A stretch of 64,000 bases of DNA from Cyanophora paradoxa (taxonomy: Eukaryota; Glaucocystophyceae; Cyanophorales; Cyanophoraceae), in contig QPMI01000010.1 of assembly GCA_004431415.1 (NCBI GenBank), positions 310,001-374,000 of the forward strand, written 5' to 3'. Below are positions 1-9,199 of this stretch, piece by piece. A program made the position numbers and the translations under genes. Positions within the stretch are counted from its first letter, which is position 1, and each line of letters begins with the position of its first letter. The notes under the pieces are model-generated. The model saw nothing but the letters and a program-made list of their open reading frames with translations. It was not told where the DNA came from and searched no databases.

Positions 1-839
1 TTTCGAATAACCGTATTCGAATCTTCGCAGGATCCGCATCGATTTCGACTTTCCGTACACAGTGCCAACCTCGTCAGCTGCCGTCAACTGCACGAATTTC
101 TTCCTGCCGGACTCGGCCAAGCTCCTCGGCACAGGTGCGCCAACTGCAGCCTGATTGCAGACGCGTTGCTGGCACGTGCACGGTCAATTCCTGAAGAACG
201 CGACAGGAGCGCTGTGCGCCATCCAGTCGACGTCGGCACTCGCAGCCGTTGGAAGTCGAGCCCTCCTGCAATCGGGCAGCACCAGTACCCCAACTCGTCA
301 GGTTAGTCGGGGCTGAGGCGCTGGCTTAAGCTTGCAGCTTGCGCCGGCCCCGGCGATCGATCGCGCTTGTGTGTTGATTGCGGGGCGATCAGCTGGTGAT
401 CAGCCTGGGGGCGGGCTTCAATGTGCAGCCTGGCACCGTTCTTGAGCTAGATGCCGTGGGCCTACCGGTCCAGTATGGTGACATCTCAACGAACCCCATC
501 GTACAGATTGCTATGGCCTGCCCCCATGCCAACCCCGCTGACCCCCCTTGCATGAATCATTGCCGCCGCTGACCGATCATACGCTCCGCGCGCTTTTTGC
601 AGGCGGCACTACCAATATCCGCGCTGCAGGAGAAGCTGAGTCAGTTCAACGCCACCGGCGCAACGGCGGGGCGGGCCATGGCCGCCCAGGAGTCGCAGCA
701 GCAACAGCGCGTCTCAACATCAGATGCGCGCGTCAACGCGACCCCCGACCTAGGCCTTAGCATCGTCACGGGCCTCGTGGCGTTCATAGTCGCTATTGCG
801 CATGTTGCGTTGCACGGCGGGCGTCGGCAACCGATTTGA
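1..839 (+). CDS. 3' end of a secreted/membrane-anchored surface protein (partial)
   Basis: This is the last part of a multi-exon gene that begins left of the window. The first visible exon (about 30-124) reads IRIDFDFPYTVPT and contains an N-glycosylation site (NCT). Further exon segments lie near 169-300, 391-552 and 602-836. The last exon (602-839) ends in a short Gln-rich stretch, one hydrophobic helix (GLSIVTGLVAFIVAIAHVAL) and a basic tail GGRRQPI before TGA. This is the pattern of a type I membrane protein with a very short cytoplasmic end. The phase between the first two exons does not close cleanly with GT-AG borders, and the intron near 553-601 may start with GA or another unusual donor. 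I do not recognise the family. The gene at 59235-63398 is also a surface protein with a C-terminal hydrophobic segment, but I saw no clear sequence match between them. Confidence 0.6.
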
Positions 840-2349
840 GACCCGCATATACATACATACACCTTTTTTGAGCTATTGCTATAGCTAGCGTTAGTTATAT
901 AACGTTGACTCTTTTTGCACGCACTTGGCTCCGCTGCTTCCCCGGGCCCGTTCGTGCGCGGCCGGGCGGCTGCCGGCACTGATCATGAGCGCCTGCCGGC
1001 TGGCCATGGGCGTTTCGCGTTGTGTTGGGCCCGGAATCACTCACGCTGTGTTGGCATATATATGCATCTCTGCCGTTGTGCGCACGGCAGTCACTGAATA
1101 ACCGTACCCTGGGCCCTGTCCTATACAGCTATGTCATGATGATCAAAGGTAATTCGAACTTGATACTCCGAGCTCCGAGGCTCGCCTGGATTGCAAGCTA
1201 CAGGAGTGGCAGGAGTGGTCTCGGGGCTCCAAGGAGGCGCACCGGCTGGAAGCCCGGGGGGACGCGCCACTGGAACCTCCCCCCCCCCCCCCCCCCCCCC
1301 TCCCCCCGACCGCGGCCGCCCGACCCGGTCCTCCCCCACTCTTCCTCACCGCCCCACGCTCGCCCGTTCCGTACCCCTCCGCTCCCTCCCCCCCCAGCCC
1401 AACGCCTTCCCGATCCTCTGAGCCCGGCGGCTCTACCAGGTCCGCTCCCGGACGAGCGCGCCCCCACCCCCGAGCCCGCCGCACCCGCGACACGGCGGGC
1501 CGTACTTCAGCGTGTACAGAGTGGCTTAGTTTACAGAGCGCCTTCCCGGAGGCCATAGCTTGCTAGGTATAGTCACAGCTGCAGTCGTCTAGCCGTCCGC
1601 TTGTACTTGTTAGACTTGGCTCTCCCTCTCGTCCTTGGGTAGTCACTCCCTCCTCGCGTAGGGCCTCCCTTGTACTGCAGCGCTAGCGCTAGACCTAGCC
1701 CCGGGGTAGCCTTTCCAGTTATTTCCACATCCGAGCTCCACCCGGTGACCCGGTCCGATGTCCGAAAGGCTTAGTCCCGTAGGTTCATCTCTCGACTTGA
1801 CACAGATGGACACCTCAGTTATATCTCTAGCCATTTGTCTCGGCGTGTGCGAATTCATATAAATCCAAGGAGGCGCACGTGAGGGTGGCCGCTCTTTGTA
1901 TTCAAACGGGGGCCTGTAACCGCGCGCGGCCACCCGGCCTGGCGGGGGATCCGGTCCGGAGGGGGTAGGAGGGGGGAGGGGGGGGGAGGGGGAGGGGTCG
2001 GCAAGGCTTAACTATAGGGTGCACGCCCAAGTAAGATGCCTATAGCTAGGGGTACGGCATCGTGCCGAGGGTACAGATCGCTCTAGATCTGCGACCGGGA
2101 TCCGGAGTCGCAGAGTCGGGACGTCGACTCGGGGGCACACTATTACGTAACAAGCGGCTCGATCTCGATCTCGATTCGAAATTAAATTTCAACATGTCAA
2201 TGAATCGCGTTCAGCTGGAGCTCAGACCGGCCGCGGCTCGAGCCCGGCTCACGGCAGGCCACCCGGAGCGCGGCCCGGCCCCCTAGCTGATCGGGCGGCC
2301 CAGCCCCCAACACAATAATCAAAATATAAGTGCCTAGCAAGCAGCTGGC
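840..2349. other. Spacer with homopolymer tracts, no supported gene
   Basis: No convincing exon was found. The stretch holds a run of 22 C (1279-1300) followed by a C-rich, T-interrupted region to about 1400, and a G-rich stretch around 1957-2000. Open frames here are products of base bias: proline-rich on one strand, glycine-rich on the other. It sits between the tail of the surface-protein gene and the 3' end of the kinase gene, so it is a tail-to-tail spacer. Confidence 0.5.
1279..1300 (+). repeat. Poly-C homopolymer (22 nt)
   Basis: Uninterrupted run of 22 C, one of at least seven C or G runs of 19-33 nt in the window (also 12070-12088, 12647-12668, 35026-35058, 52812-52833, 60854-60877, 62733-62757). 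Four of the seven lie inside introns. Confidence 0.9.
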
Positions 2350-5300
2350 TTACTTGCCGCGCTTGCCGGCCGCCGCCGCGCCCGCGCCCGCTTGGAACGA
2401 GGGCTGCTTAGGCACCGCCGGCTTCGCGGCGGAGGAGGAGGAGGCCGAGGAGGAGCCGACCGAGGCGCGGGCGGCAGGGGGCAGCCCGGGCTTCCGTGCG
2501 ATGCTGCCGCTCGCGGGGACGGCGGAGGAGGAAGAGGAGGAGGAGGCGGCGGGCTTACCGGCGGCGGAGGATACGGAGGCGGAGGAGATAGAGGAGGAGC
2601 GGCCGGGCGGGGCGGCGGGCCGGGCCGGGGCCTTGCCGATACCGGAGGCGGCGGCGGACGAGGGGGTAGAGGTGGAGGAGGACTTGCGGGGCGCTGCGGA
2701 GGGGGCGGCGGCGGGGGCGGGGGCCGGGGCGGGGGCGGGGGCCGGGGCGGCTGCGGCCGGCTTCGAAGAGGAGGCGAGGGCGGCGGGGGGGGAAGAGGAG
2801 GGGGAGGGGCCGGGGGAGGGCGCGTGCCGCTTATGGGCCGCAGACTCAGATGAGGTGGAGTGGCCGGCGGAGGAGGCGGCGGCGGCGACGGCGACGGCGG
2901 CTGCGGGGGCCCACCGAGTCAGGGCCGGGGGGCGGGCGGGGGGTACGCTTGAAGAAGAAGAGAAAGAGCGACTCACATGACATCTCAGACGTCGGGAGGG
3001 ATGCGCGGGCCTTGGCCCCGACCTGCGCCGGAGGGCGGGCGGGCGCGTCAGCCGCCGGGCGATGGGCGCCGCCGCGCGGCTCTTAGAGCTAATAAAGAAT
3101 CAATATAGATCCAAGCGGCTCTTAGAGCTAATAAAGAATCAATATAGATCCAAGCGGCTCTTAGAGCTAATAAAGAATCAATATAGATCCAAGCGGCTCT
3201 TAGAGCTAATAAAGAATCAATATAGATCCAAGCGGCTCTTAGAGCTAATAAAGAATCAATATAGATCCAAGCGGCTCTTAGAGCTAATAAAGAATCAATA
3301 TAGATCCAAGCGGCTCTTAGAGCTAATAAAGAATCAATATAGATCCAAGCGGCTCTTAGAGCTAATAAAGAATCAATATAGATCCAAGCGGCTCTTAGAG
3401 CTAATAAAGAATCAATATAGATCCAATATAGAGCTCGCTCCTGGAGCTAAATATAGATCCAAGCCGGGCGCACCTTGCCCAGCTTGGCGAGCCGCTGGAC
3501 GCTCATCGCGACGAAAATTGCCTTCTGCGCCCGCCGGGTTCGAACCCGCGCCGGACGGGGGACGGAAATCAGAAACGGGCCCCGCGGGGACTCGAACCTT
3601 GAACTTCCGGGTGGCGTTGTAGGCGCGCATCATCTCCAGGACCGTGGGGAGGGGCCCCGCCGTCCGCTCGCCCCCGTCTTCCTGCGGGGGGTGGGGGGAT
3701 CAGGTGAGGGGGAAGAGGCGAGGGAGGGGTACGCTACGCACGACGATCCAGGGGTGCTGGAGCGCCTCATGTACGGTGTAGCGCTCGCTCGGGTTCACTT
3801 GCAGCAGCCGCCCGATCAAATCCTTGGCTGCCGGGGGGGGAGGGGGGTACGTGAGCGCTGAGTTGACGATGGTTGCAGTGCGCGCGCCCTGCCGTGCACG
3901 TACCCATCGGCGTGATGTCGGACCAATACGGGGCCGGGAAATCGTACACCCCCGCCGAGATCTGGCAGGGGTGCGTCAGCCAGGTTCGGAGGGCGCGGGT
4001 TCGGATCGGGGCGGGGCACCTTATCGTACAGCGCGTCGACCTTTTCGGCGCTGAAGGGGGGGAAGCCGCAGAGGAGTACGTAGAGCATCACACCGAATGA
4101 CCACATGTCCACGCCCTGCGGGCCGAGGGGGGGGTACAGACTCAAGCGGAGTACGCCACGCGGGGCGTACAGGAACAGGGGGGTACGCGCCTGGCGGTAC
4201 GGATCCCCCTTGATCACCTCCGGCGCTGCACGGAGGTACGGCGCTCGGCGTCGCGCGCGGGGCGGCTCGGGGCGGGGGGGTACCAATGAATTCGGGGGTA
4301 CCGCACATCAGCCGGAGACCGTCCGCCGTCAGCTTGTCAGCCAGCCCGAAGTCCGAAATCTGAGCCGGGGTACCCGTTTGGACGGCGCGGGGTACAGGAA
4401 TCTCAATCTCCGAGAACAGGGGGGTACCTTCACTTCGCTGTCGGGCTCCCCTGAGTAGAAGAGCACGTTCTCCGGCTTCAGATCTGAGAGCGCGCGCGCC
4501 TTCAGCCGGGGGCTACCGTTCCTGTCGGGCGGGCCGCGGGCGTGTACCCCTGTGGACGAAGCTCTTGCTGTGGAGGCAGGCGAGCCCGTTCAGGATCTGA
4601 ACCTGCGCCGGGGCGGCCGGGTACAGGATCAGAGACAGATTCGATCCGCCGGAGTTCAGATTCGATCCGCCGGCGCCGCGCAGCTCGCACCGCGATGCCC
4701 TTCACTTCCTTTTCTGAGAGGCTGCCGCGCTTGCACAGCTTGTCAAAGAGCTCGCCGCCCCTGCACCACTCGACGACGATCCAGATCTTGGTTTCCTGGA
4801 AGAATAGGGTGAGAGAGAACGAAGAAGGCAGAAGAGGACAGGGGGAAGAAAGGGCGCACGTTCTCGAAGAAGTCGCAGAGGCGGACGAGGTTGGGGTGCT
4901 CCACGGCCTGCATGATGGAGACTTCTCTCGCCACGATATCTGCGGGCGGGCGCGGTGGGCGTGTGTTCTCAGCGCGCGGGCCGAGCACCGTGGCTGCAGC
5001 GCGGCGCCCGAACCCTGGTTGAGGTGTGTCCTGTGCGAGCGAACGAGAGACGAGAATTAGATTCGGCGACGATAAGGCCGTCGCGCCAGCGCGAGCACGC
5101 GGTGGGCACGCGATCCCCTAGGGCCGAAGCGAAGCTCCGCAGAGAGCGGGGCTTCCCAAGAGCACGCACTTCTCCATGACCTTGCACGCGAAGAGCGCTC
5201 CATCGTTCTTTCTTGTGCACGTGTAAACGACCGCGCTGGCCGGTTCGCTCGGTTTAGCTACAGAAGGGACGAAACGAGGACGGGGCGGAGGGGGCACGCA

Positions 5301-5608
5301 CAACGCTCCGCTGCACGTGATTGAAGAGTAGAAGGCATGCGCAGGTCAGTGCCAGAGACGCGTAGCGCCGGACGGGCCCGCTTCTATTCACGCGCAAGCT
5401 GTGCGGCTAGGCTGGCTTCTATTCCGCGGCGAGAGGGCCACGCACGAGCCGAGTCGGTCGCCAAGCTTGTAAAAGTCCTGCCGGCAGAGATCAGCGCGGC
5501 TGCCGCGGCGGGCGTTGCGGCGAGCGTCGGAGGCTGCACGCGAACCTCGAACTTGAGCGTGGGCGGCGGACTCGCTTGCAAGTTGCTGGATGACCCGGTC
5601 CTCGCCAT
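2350..5608 (-). CDS. CAMK-type Ser/Thr protein kinase with Ser/Ala/Pro-rich tail
   Basis: Seventeen exons assemble into about 526 residues. Likely order: 5608-5546, 5477-5446, 5235-5170, about 5030-4989, 4939-4860, 4795-4691, 4602-4548, 4483-4428, 4359-4284, 4225-4191, 4115-4020, 3961-3904, 3827-3742, 3681-3598, 3524-3474, 3022-2977, 2900-2350. The start ATG (MARTGSSSN) leads in phase into the glycine-loop exon. Kinase motifs appear in order: ATP lysine (FACKVMEK), helix C ([15 protein letters not shown]), hinge ([16 protein letters not shown]), HR/DLKPEN split by an intron, DFGLAD, T-x-x-F-I-APEVI, and [21 protein letters not shown], as in Ca2+/calmodulin-dependent kinases. After the catalytic domain comes a helical stretch ([16 protein letters not shown]) like the CAMK regulatory segment, then about 190 low-complexity residues. 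No EF-hands were seen. Oddities: the glycine loop reads LGDRLGSAVVY and lacks the usual third glycine region, and one exon near 4989-5030 leaves a one-base phase mismatch. Confidence 0.88.
3077..3427 (+). repeat. 39-bp tandem repeat, nine near-perfect copies, inside a kinase intron
   Basis: Nine head-to-tail copies of a 39-bp unit containing the core TCTTAGAGCTAATAAAGAAT. Copies are identical except at the last junction, followed by a decayed partial copy (about 3428-3460). The array fills most of the intron between kinase exons 3524-3474 and 3022-2977. Because the unit is a multiple of three it creates a false repetitive reading frame on the + strand. It is A/T-rich compared with its surroundings. 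Confidence 0.95.
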
Positions 5609-5865
5609 CTCGGACCTCGCCCGGTCCTCGCTGCTTCAGCAATGCGGACTTCTGGCGGCGACGAGCGAGCAGCGGACCAATGCGAACGAAGGTAGGTGGG
5701 GTACAGCAAAGAGCAACAGCAAGATGTGCGCAGCACGGAAGCCCTGGAAGCCGGCAGTGCACAGTGCGTGAGCAGTACTGCGGCAGCCCGCTTCCGGAAC
5801 ACGACTGAGGCCGCGCGCTCGCAGAGGACCACGTTCCGGGCAATTCCATCAACCCTCACCTCGAT
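5609..5865. promoter_or_regulatory. Head-to-head spacer between kinase and small-protein genes
   Basis: The kinase start codon (5608, minus) and the proposed start of the 100-residue protein (5866, plus) face away from each other across 257 bp. The spacer must carry both 5' UTRs and promoters. I see no obvious TATA element. Confidence 0.4.
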
Positions 5866-6576
5866 ATGATCAATCCCGAGGATTGGGTGAGCTTAAGCCG
5901 CCCAAGCATTGAGGGCGTCAAGAGATCGGGGCGCCGCCGTGCCGACTTCCCAACGTTCCGCTGGCGTCGAATGTTCGGGGCCTTAGCTATGGGGTCCCCG
6001 CGCCCGCGCCAGCCCTCCACAGCGCCAGAGCGCGCTTCTAGCAACCCATTATACATGCGCCGCGCCCGCTTCCCCTTCAGTCCGGCCACCGACCCACCTT
6101 CGGCCTTCCCCCGCCAGCCCCGCATCTCTCCCGAGCCGTGCACGTTTATCATCAGCACGCTCTAGTTATCGCTTCAAGCGGCCGCGCCGCCGTCGCCAGC
6201 CGCCCGGCGCTGACCCGAGCGTCCGCCGCGCAGGGCCGCCAGCACACGGAGTACACCGCGAAAGACAGGCCGATCAAGGACTACTGGGAATCCCTGGGGT
6301 ACGCCGGACCAGAGTACCCCTCCATCCCCGGTGCGCGCCGATTGGAGCCTCGCGCGCCCGCTCTCTGACTGCCCCCGCGACTCGTCACCAGACCCAGAGG
6401 CGGTCCCGCCGCCGTCCCAGCGGCCGCCCACGGCGCCCGCGTACGGGGCGCCGACGCCGGCGCAGCTGCGCGCCGAGGGCGAGTTCAACCGCCAGAAGGC
6501 AACCCGCTCCTCTATCTTCCTGGGGTACGAGGAGGTGGGTCCGCTGGGGCCCCCGCAGCACCTCAGGAGGAGGTAG
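5866..6576 (+). CDS. Small conserved-looking protein, 100 residues, function unknown
   Basis: Three exons join in phase: 5866-5886 (MINPEDW, GTGAGC donor), 6234-6330 (after CGCGCAG, ending in a GTGCGC donor) and 6392-6576 (after CACCAG, ending at TAG). Total 303 nt, exactly 100 residues plus stop, with codon phase preserved at both junctions. The product is polar. The middle reads HTEYTAKDRPIKDYWESLGY, followed by a proline-rich linker, then FNRQKATRSSIFLGYEE and a basic end (HLRRR). There is no signal peptide or membrane segment. The short SSIFLG-type motif and disordered composition suggest an adaptor or regulatory protein, but I do not recognise the family. It is tail-to-tail with the next gene, only 100 bp between stop codons. 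Confidence 0.6.
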
Positions 6577-6675
6577 CTGTGCGTAGGCGCAGGCAGGCAG
6601 ACAGGCAGACAGTTAGGTAGGACCTAGTCTAGTATGCAGCATCGAATTCTCTGATAGCTAAATAACAAGGAAGTG

Positions 6676-8280
6676 CTAAGTAGGTATGGGAGTGGGGCGC
6701 GTCGGGCTGTCGTCCCCTCCGAATTCTTCCCTGTACGCCTCCTCGTCCAGGATAAGGGGGGGTATCGTCCAGCGCCCGCTGAACCTGGGATCTCGCGTGA
6801 GGAATCCGGAGTTAAAGCTTAAGCTTGAAGGGAGCGCGAGCGGGGGCGCGCCGGCGTGGGCGCACCGCCCCGGCCCGCCCTCGTGCATCGCTTCCTGGCA
6901 GCGCGCCTCGCAGAGCCGCCGGACGCCCTCGGGCAGCCCCGCGAGCCGCTCCGCGTACCGCCGCTCCTGCGCGAGCGAACGAAGCGGTCTGGGTACGCGA
7001 TTCGTCGGACGGGGGGGAGGGGGGAGAGGGTGGGCGGGCGTACGTGGAAGCGGATGAGGGAGAGGAGCCGGAGCGGGGCGTCGGGCCCGTGGGCGCGAAC
7101 AAAGGCCCGGAACACGTTGAACGAGTTCCGAACCTGCGAACGAAGCGGGGGGGTACGTTTCGCCCCAGCCGGTCCCTGAGGGGCGTACCCCCGCGCACCA
7201 CGTCGTCCTCGTAGTCCAGAAGGTCGTCCCCGATCTCTGTACCCCCGTGAGAGGCGGAGCGGCCGGTGCTGGCATACCCCCCGGGGCCCCGCGGGGCCCC
7301 TACCGACGAGGAGTTCGGAGGTCGCCAGGTACTCCATCGCCGCGCTGTCCGGCGGCCTGCGGGGTACAAGGCTTGCGTGGGGAGGGGCCGGGGGTCGGGC
7401 GGGGGGCCGCCCCACCTGCCCGATGCGTTGCAGAGGAGCAGGTTCATCGCCCGGTAATCGAAGCTCTTGAGCTTCACCTGAGCGAAGAAGCGGCGTGGGC
7501 GAAGAAGCGGCGTGAGCGAAGAAGGCGAGGGCCGCCGGGCACTACGGGCTGGAGCTGCGCCCGCGCCTGCGCCGCCGCACCGCGCGGATGGCCCGGGCCA
7601 GGGCCGAGCGCCGCGCCGGCGAGAGTCCCGCGTAGACCTCCGCCGGCGTGTCGTCTTCGTCCTCCTCTTCCTCGTCTCCGCAGGCGGGCGGCGGCTGAGC
7701 GGGCTTGCCTCCCTCGAGCGCGCCCTCGCTGCTCCGCGCGCGCTTCGGGCCGCGGCCTGCCGCGCCGGCCGCGTCCTCCGCGGCCCACGCGCCGCAGAGT
7801 TCGCGCTCCAAGGACCAGTACACAGCCCCGCGCCGCAGCTCCGAGCGGAGCCGCTCGTCCAGGAGCCCTCGCTCCTCCAGCGACGCCGTCAGCAGCGCGA
7901 GGCTCGGCTCGGCCGCCGCGGGCGCGCCACTCAGCGCTCCCTTCCGATCCGCGAGCGCCTGCATCGCGTCCTCGTTCTCCTCGTCGGCCTGGTAGATGCA
8001 GCCCTGCGGCGGCGGCGTTAACGTTCAGGGCGGGCGCGGCGCAGACGCTGATTTGATCCCAGCGCACCTCGACGAAGGCCAGGAGCGGTAGGTGCGCAAA
8101 GAGCATATCCGCAGGCGACGCGCAACCATGGAACATGTAGTCTGCGGCGGGTCAAGCTGCGGCACTGCGGGCGGCGAGCTCTGTGCTGGCGGGCTCACAG
8201 CTCTTGCAGAAGTCCTCCAGCGTCGAGCGCGACCGCTCCAGCGCCCGCAGGCTCACCGCGGGCCTCGTCGCGGCCGCCAT
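6676..8280 (-). CDS. Conserved plant-type protein of unknown function (KSFDYR...GDDLLDYEDD family)
   Basis: Nine exons, about 340 residues. Start ATG at 8280 (MAAATRPAVSLRALERSRST). Exon borders that close in phase: 8280-8199, 8141-8068, 8003-7581, 7477-7416, 7344-7304, 7236-about 7190, 7133-7044, 6966-about 6876, 6784-6676. Recognisable blocks in order: SYYMFHG, LPLLAFVE, CIYQADEENED, an acidic linker (GDEEEEDEDD), VKLKSFDYRAMNLLL, AMEYLATSELLV, EIGDDLLDYEDDVV, NSFNVFRAFVRAHG, RRYAERLAGLPEGVRRLCEARC and GRWTIPPLILDEEAYREEF. From memory, a set of uncharacterised land-plant proteins has the same series of blocks; I could not check this. It appears soluble and mostly helical. It is head-to-head with NDUFAF8, 51 bp apart. 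Confidence 0.75.
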
Positions 8281-8331
8281 ACCCTACCTCAAGCCGCCTA
8301 GTTCGCAACGCATACTTTCGCCCCCCCCACC
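8281..8331. promoter_or_regulatory. 51-bp bidirectional promoter region
   Basis: Only 51 bp separate the minus-strand ATG at 8280 from the plus-strand ATG at 8332. The stretch includes a run of C (8321-8328) just before the NDUFAF8 start. Both 5' UTRs must be extremely short or transcription must start inside the opposite gene. Confidence 0.6.
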
Positions 8332-8650
8332 ATGCCACCGTCGGCTGCAGCGCCCCGCGACCCGAAGCGGATGGTTACGAAGATGATGGCAATGGCCGAG
8401 GCCTGCGCCGCTGAGGTGCGCCGCGCCGCGCTCGCCCCGCTCCGGATCTCCGGCCGACCGCCCGCAGGCGGCGCTGTACGGTCGCTGCGTGGCCGGCCAT
8501 GTGCAGAAGATGGAGCGCGACGTGTGCGCGGAGGAGTTCAACAAGTTCCGCGCCTGCCTGCGCGTCGCCGCGGTGCGCGAAGCGGAGCCGCCTCCCGACC
8601 ACCGAGCAACAGCGCCGACCGCTCAAGCTTTCGTGTCGCAGAAGCGGTGA
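8332..8650 (+). CDS. NDUFAF8: Complex I assembly factor NDUFAF8-like twin CX9C protein
   Basis: Three exons (8332-8415, 8468-8572, 8642-8650) give 65 residues with phase kept throughout. The last exon is nine bases, coding Lys-Arg-stop. The protein has two CX9C pairs: CAAEAALYGRC and CAEEFNKFRAC, the hallmark of intermembrane-space proteins that fold through the Mia40 relay. The order EAALYGRCVA, then DVCAEEF, then a C-terminal AAK-type basic end matches the layout of NDUFAF8, which stabilises NDUFAF5 in assembly of mitochondrial complex I. The first 20 or so residues (PKRMVTKMMAMAEA) are basic and amphipathic. Another small CX9C protein cannot be fully excluded, but spacing and surrounding residues fit NDUFAF8 best. 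Confidence 0.82.
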
Positions 8651-9199
8651 TGCAGGCGATCTCCGCAAGTGTTCATCCTCGACCGCTGCCAAGCAGGCGC
8701 GTCGTCATTCGCGGGCAGGTGCGCTCTGAGAGATCGCCCGCCCGCCGCACGTGCGCTTGCAATCTCACAGCGAGTGCAGGTCGATGTACAAGCGTGCTTT
8801 GCTTTACGGCCTCAGAACAGGCGCGGGCGCGGAGCGGCCTCGTTCCTTCCTCCGGATCCGGCCGACCGCAGCCCGCCGTTCCTTCCACCGCCCCTCGCGC
8901 TGGACGCTCGAGCTGCGGCTCTCGGATCGAAGTCCCGTCCCAGGCAAATCTCAAGCCCCCGTGCCGCGCCCTGTGCTCCGGAGACTATGTGCCCCGTCAA
9001 TGCACGCCTGCATACGCAAACTTACGCTACCGGCCACCCAGCTCTGCATGCTTACATTAAGCTTGCAGGCGGACCCCATAGCCGCACTCACTGGGCCACT
9101 GGGTCAATGCACGCCCGCAAACTGAAGCTACTGGCCACCCGGCCCAGGTCTGCATGCCTACACCATAAGCTTGCAGCGCTTCTCCGCAGGCCTAGGGCA
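8651..9199. repeat. Spacer with a ~75-bp direct repeat
   Basis: Tail-to-tail spacer without a supported gene. It contains two direct, imperfect copies of a segment of about 75 bp (8996-9068 and 9102-9178, about 106 bp apart). Both begin with GTCAATGCACGCC, share GGCCACCC and CTGCATGC, and end in AAGCTTGCAG. Confidence 0.6.

Noticed and set aside
1022-1558. 178-codon + strand proline-rich frame over the poly-C run
   Set aside because: Composition follows the C-run; no splice-linked partner exons or motifs.
2392-2853. Glycine-rich + strand frame
   Set aside because: Antisense shadow of the low-complexity kinase tail.
3077-3427. CRISPR-like array
   Set aside because: The repeats are head-to-tail with no unique spacers, inside an intron of a eukaryotic gene.
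3062-3622. 186-codon + strand frame with nine identical 13-residue units
   Set aside because: It is the 39-bp intron repeat read in one frame; the unit length is a multiple of three. The flanking sequence belongs to kinase exons on the other strand.
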